Positions 14,196 to 15,486 of a DNA stretch of 15,486 nucleotides are shown here, piece by piece; the first letter of the stretch is position 1; each line of letters begins with the position of its first letter. The position numbers were made by a program, and so were the translations under genes. This DNA is from Chloroflexi bacterium CG23_combo_of_CG06-09_8_20_14_all_45_10 (GTDB lineage Bacteria > Chloroflexota > Dehalococcoidia > GIF9 > AB-539-J10): assembly GCA_002772325.1 (NCBI GenBank), contig PCSL01000048.1:1-15486 (forward strand). The letters run 5' to 3'. The notes below the pieces were generated by a model. It had not been told where the DNA came from. It was given only the letters and a program-made list of their open reading frames with translations, and ran no database searches.

Positions 14196-14254
14196 GTAGT
14201 GCGAGGCTTTAGCCTCGTGCAAAAAAGAGGCACGACCCTAAAGGGTCGCACTAC
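14196..14254 (+). repeat. Intergenic REPIN-like REP doublet
   Basis: Plus-strand unit: GTAGTG (14196-14201), stem CGAGGC/GCCTCG, loop TTTA. Minus-strand unit: GTAGTG (14254-14249), stem CGACCC/GGGTCG, loop TTTA. The outer nine bases GTAGTGCGA/TCGCACTAC pair, as do TCGTGC (14215-14220) and GCACGA (14230-14235). The two units differ only by compensated stem pairs. It lies 37 bases before radC. Confidence 0.85.
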
Positions 14255-14276
14255 AATAGATTGTAGGGGTATGTTT

Positions 14277-14285
14277 TGCTAGAAT
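14277..14285 (+). promoter_or_regulatory. Extended -10 promoter of radC, leaderless
   Basis: TGCTAGAAT is an extended -10 (TGN plus TAGAAT, 14280-14285). Its last base is seven positions before the A of the radC ATG, so transcription should start on the start codon. The TAG inside the -10 is an in-frame stop. Confidence 0.6.
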
Positions 14286-14291
14286 AGGCTT

Positions 14292-14981
14292 ATGAGAGAT
14301 TCCTTTACTGTTCATGACTTGCCCCTTGGTGAGCGTCCCCGGGAGAGGTTGCTCAAGCTGGGCAGCGAGGCTCTTTCCGCTCAGGAGATTTTAGCTTTAA
14401 TCTTGGGCCGTGGAATTAAAGGGGAATCAGTCATGGTAACTGCTCAAAGGCTATTGAGCCGATTTGGCAACCTTAATGGGGTGGCTGATGCTTCTGTTGA
14501 GGAATTGACTGAAATAAGGGGGATTGGTCCAGCCAAGGCAGCCCAGATTAAAGCTGCCGTTGAATTAAGCAAGCGGCTGGAAGCTCCTGTTGCTGAGAGA
14601 GAAAAACCGATGGTCAAATCTCCGGAGGACGTAGTTAACATGGTCAAGAGCCAATTGAAAGGCAAGAAGAAGGAGCATTTCCTGGTTCTCTGTTTAGATA
14701 CCAGAAACAAGGCCATAAATTACAAGTCAGTTTCTATGGGCAGCCTGGATACCAGCATTGTCCACCCTCGCGAGGTATTCAAGGAAGCTATCTCCTCCAG
14801 CGCTGCCTCGGTAATCTTTGTGCATAACCATCCCTCAGGCGACCCAGCGCCATCAAAGGAGGATATCGAGTTAACCAAGCGATTGGCCAAGGCGGGTGAA
14901 ATTGTGGGTATTGCTGTCCTTGACCATATTATCGTCTGTGATAAGAGTTACTTAAGCTTGAAGGCCAAGAATTTGTTCTAA
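14292..14981 (+). CDS. radC: RadC/JAB-domain protein
   Basis: A 229-residue RadC-family protein. An N-terminal helical and helix-hairpin-helix part (LTEIRGIGPAKAAQIKAAVELSKRL, about 70-95) suggests DNA binding. The C-terminal JAB1/MPN-like metalloprotease fold has the metal motif HNHPSGDPAPSKED (His-x-His and the later Asp). Despite the name, a direct repair role has been questioned, and the true activity is unknown. The start is the first possible one after an in-frame TAG at 14280-14282 and matches the family's DLPLGERPRERLLKLGSEALS beginning. No Shine-Dalgarno is present. The stop codon is one base from the next gene's ATG, so the two are co-transcribed. Confidence 0.93.
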   Translation: MRDSFTVHDLPLGERPRERLLKLGSEALSAQEILALILGRGIKGESVMVTAQRLLSRFGNLNGVADASVEELTEIRGIGPAKAAQIKAAVELSKRLEAPVAEREKPMVKSPEDVVNMVKSQLKGKKKEHFLVLCLDTRNKAINYKSVSMGSLDTSIVHPREVFKEAISSSAASVIFVHNHPSGDPAPSKEDIELTKRLAKAGEIVGIAVLDHIIVCDKSYLSLKAKNLF

Positions 14982-14982
14982 A

Positions 14983-15486
14983 ATGAAAAGAATCTGGCAA
15001 TTTGTATTATTACCCCTCCTTATTTGTGCCTTATTGCTTTTGCCCTCGGTTGGCTGCCAGCCTCGGGGGTTGTCTTCCGGCCAGGATATTCTTAACCTTT
15101 GGGATATTGGTCCCATAACGCTTGACCCAGCGATCTCCAGCGAAATGACCTCTCATACCTATGTGATGCAAATCTTCAGTGGTTTAGTTCGTCTTGATGC
15201 TGAACTAGTGGTAGTGCCTGACATCGCTCAAAGGTGGCAGAAAAGCGAGGATGGCAGGACATACAGCTTCTACCTTCGCCACGGGGTAAAGTTTCATGAT
15301 GGCAAAGAGGTTAAGGCTGCCGATTTCAAATACTCCTGGGAGCGAGCCTGTGACCCTGCCACCGGCTCTCAGACGGCAGCCACTTATCTGGGCGACATTG
15401 TTGGCGCCAAGGACATGCTGGCAGGCAGAGCGAAGGAAATTTCGGGAATCAGAGTTCTTGATGATTACACCCTCGAAGTCACTATC
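14983..15486 (+). CDS. ABC-transporter substrate-binding lipoprotein, family 5 (partial)
   Basis: The first 168 residues of an extracytoplasmic solute-binding protein of the OppA/DppA (SBP_bac_5) family, which captures peptides or similar solutes for an ABC importer. The frame is open to the window edge and the gene is cut off there. An N-terminal hydrophobic segment ends in PSVGC, giving a lipoprotein cysteine at residue 25 with a slightly atypical lipobox. Family landmarks follow: ILNLWDIGPITLDPA, MQIFSGLVRLDAE, DIAQRWQKSEDGRTYSFYLRHGVKFHDG, and VKAADFKYSWERACDP. It begins one base after the radC stop, so it is probably the second gene of that transcript. Substrate specificity cannot be read from this part. 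Confidence 0.9.
   Translation, partial: MKRIWQFVLLPLLICALLLLPSVGCQPRGLSSGQDILNLWDIGPITLDPAISSEMTSHTYVMQIFSGLVRLDAELVVVPDIAQRWQKSEDGRTYSFYLRHGVKFHDGKEVKAADFKYSWERACDPATGSQTAATYLGDIVGAKDMLAGRAKEISGIRVLDDYTLEVTI

Noticed and set aside
14196..14254. Intrinsic terminator for the XRE gene
   Set aside because: The hairpins are strong, but no T-run follows, and the GTAG-flanked double-unit structure fits a REP doublet better.

Overview
The window reads as an ordinary bacterial chromosome segment of moderate G+C with dense, short operons. It suggests a Chloroflexota genome, probably Dehalococcoidia-like. That is an inference from the dnaG-rpoD pair, a DnaG zinc site of the Cx3C type, a lipoprotein/peptidase-MA style surface proteome and Chloroflexi-type dispersed repeats. 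No mobile-element gene, phage gene, CRISPR array, rRNA or tRNA was seen.

Layout: (1) 48-2284, strong promoter, structured leader and a trkA-trkH potassium-uptake operon. (2) 2332-3147, pheA, convergent with (3) a minus-strand macromolecular-synthesis operon dnaG-rpoD-HIT protein (6984 to 3152). (4) 6985-7256, an A/T-rich heptad repeat tract that also supplies the 3' end of dgt (7228-8289, minus). (5) 8290-8633, intergenic region with a dispersed repeat and promoters for dgt and the bifunctional-nuclease-domain gene (8634-9155, plus). (6) 9156-9516, no recognisable gene. (7) rpsP-khpA (10084 to 9517, minus), divergent from (8) nfi-prfB-peptidase (10186-13448, plus); prfB carries a programmed +1 frameshift. 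(9) A small zinc-ribbon gene (13481-13648, minus) divergent from an XRE regulator (13777-14115, plus), with one palindrome overlapping both -35 boxes. (10) A REPIN-like doublet, radC, and the start of an oligopeptide-type substrate-binding lipoprotein that runs off the end.

Three things stand out. First, two REPIN-like doublets (12123-12174 and 14196-14254) are built from four copies of one unit: GTAGTK, a 6-bp stem and a TTTA loop. The stems differ between partners by compensatory changes. One doublet lies in frame inside the metallopeptidase gene, within a larger block of dispersed repeat translated into about 64 residues between the signal peptide and the conserved part. Second, several genes (rpsP and radC most clearly, then nfi, with weaker cases in pheA and dnaG) have a -10 box at or very near -7 relative to the start codon and an in-frame stop just upstream, which predicts leaderless or near-leaderless mRNAs. 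Third, the XRE/zinc-ribbon pair has a compact palindromic control site whose core, a 15-base identical word, recurs at the trk promoter.
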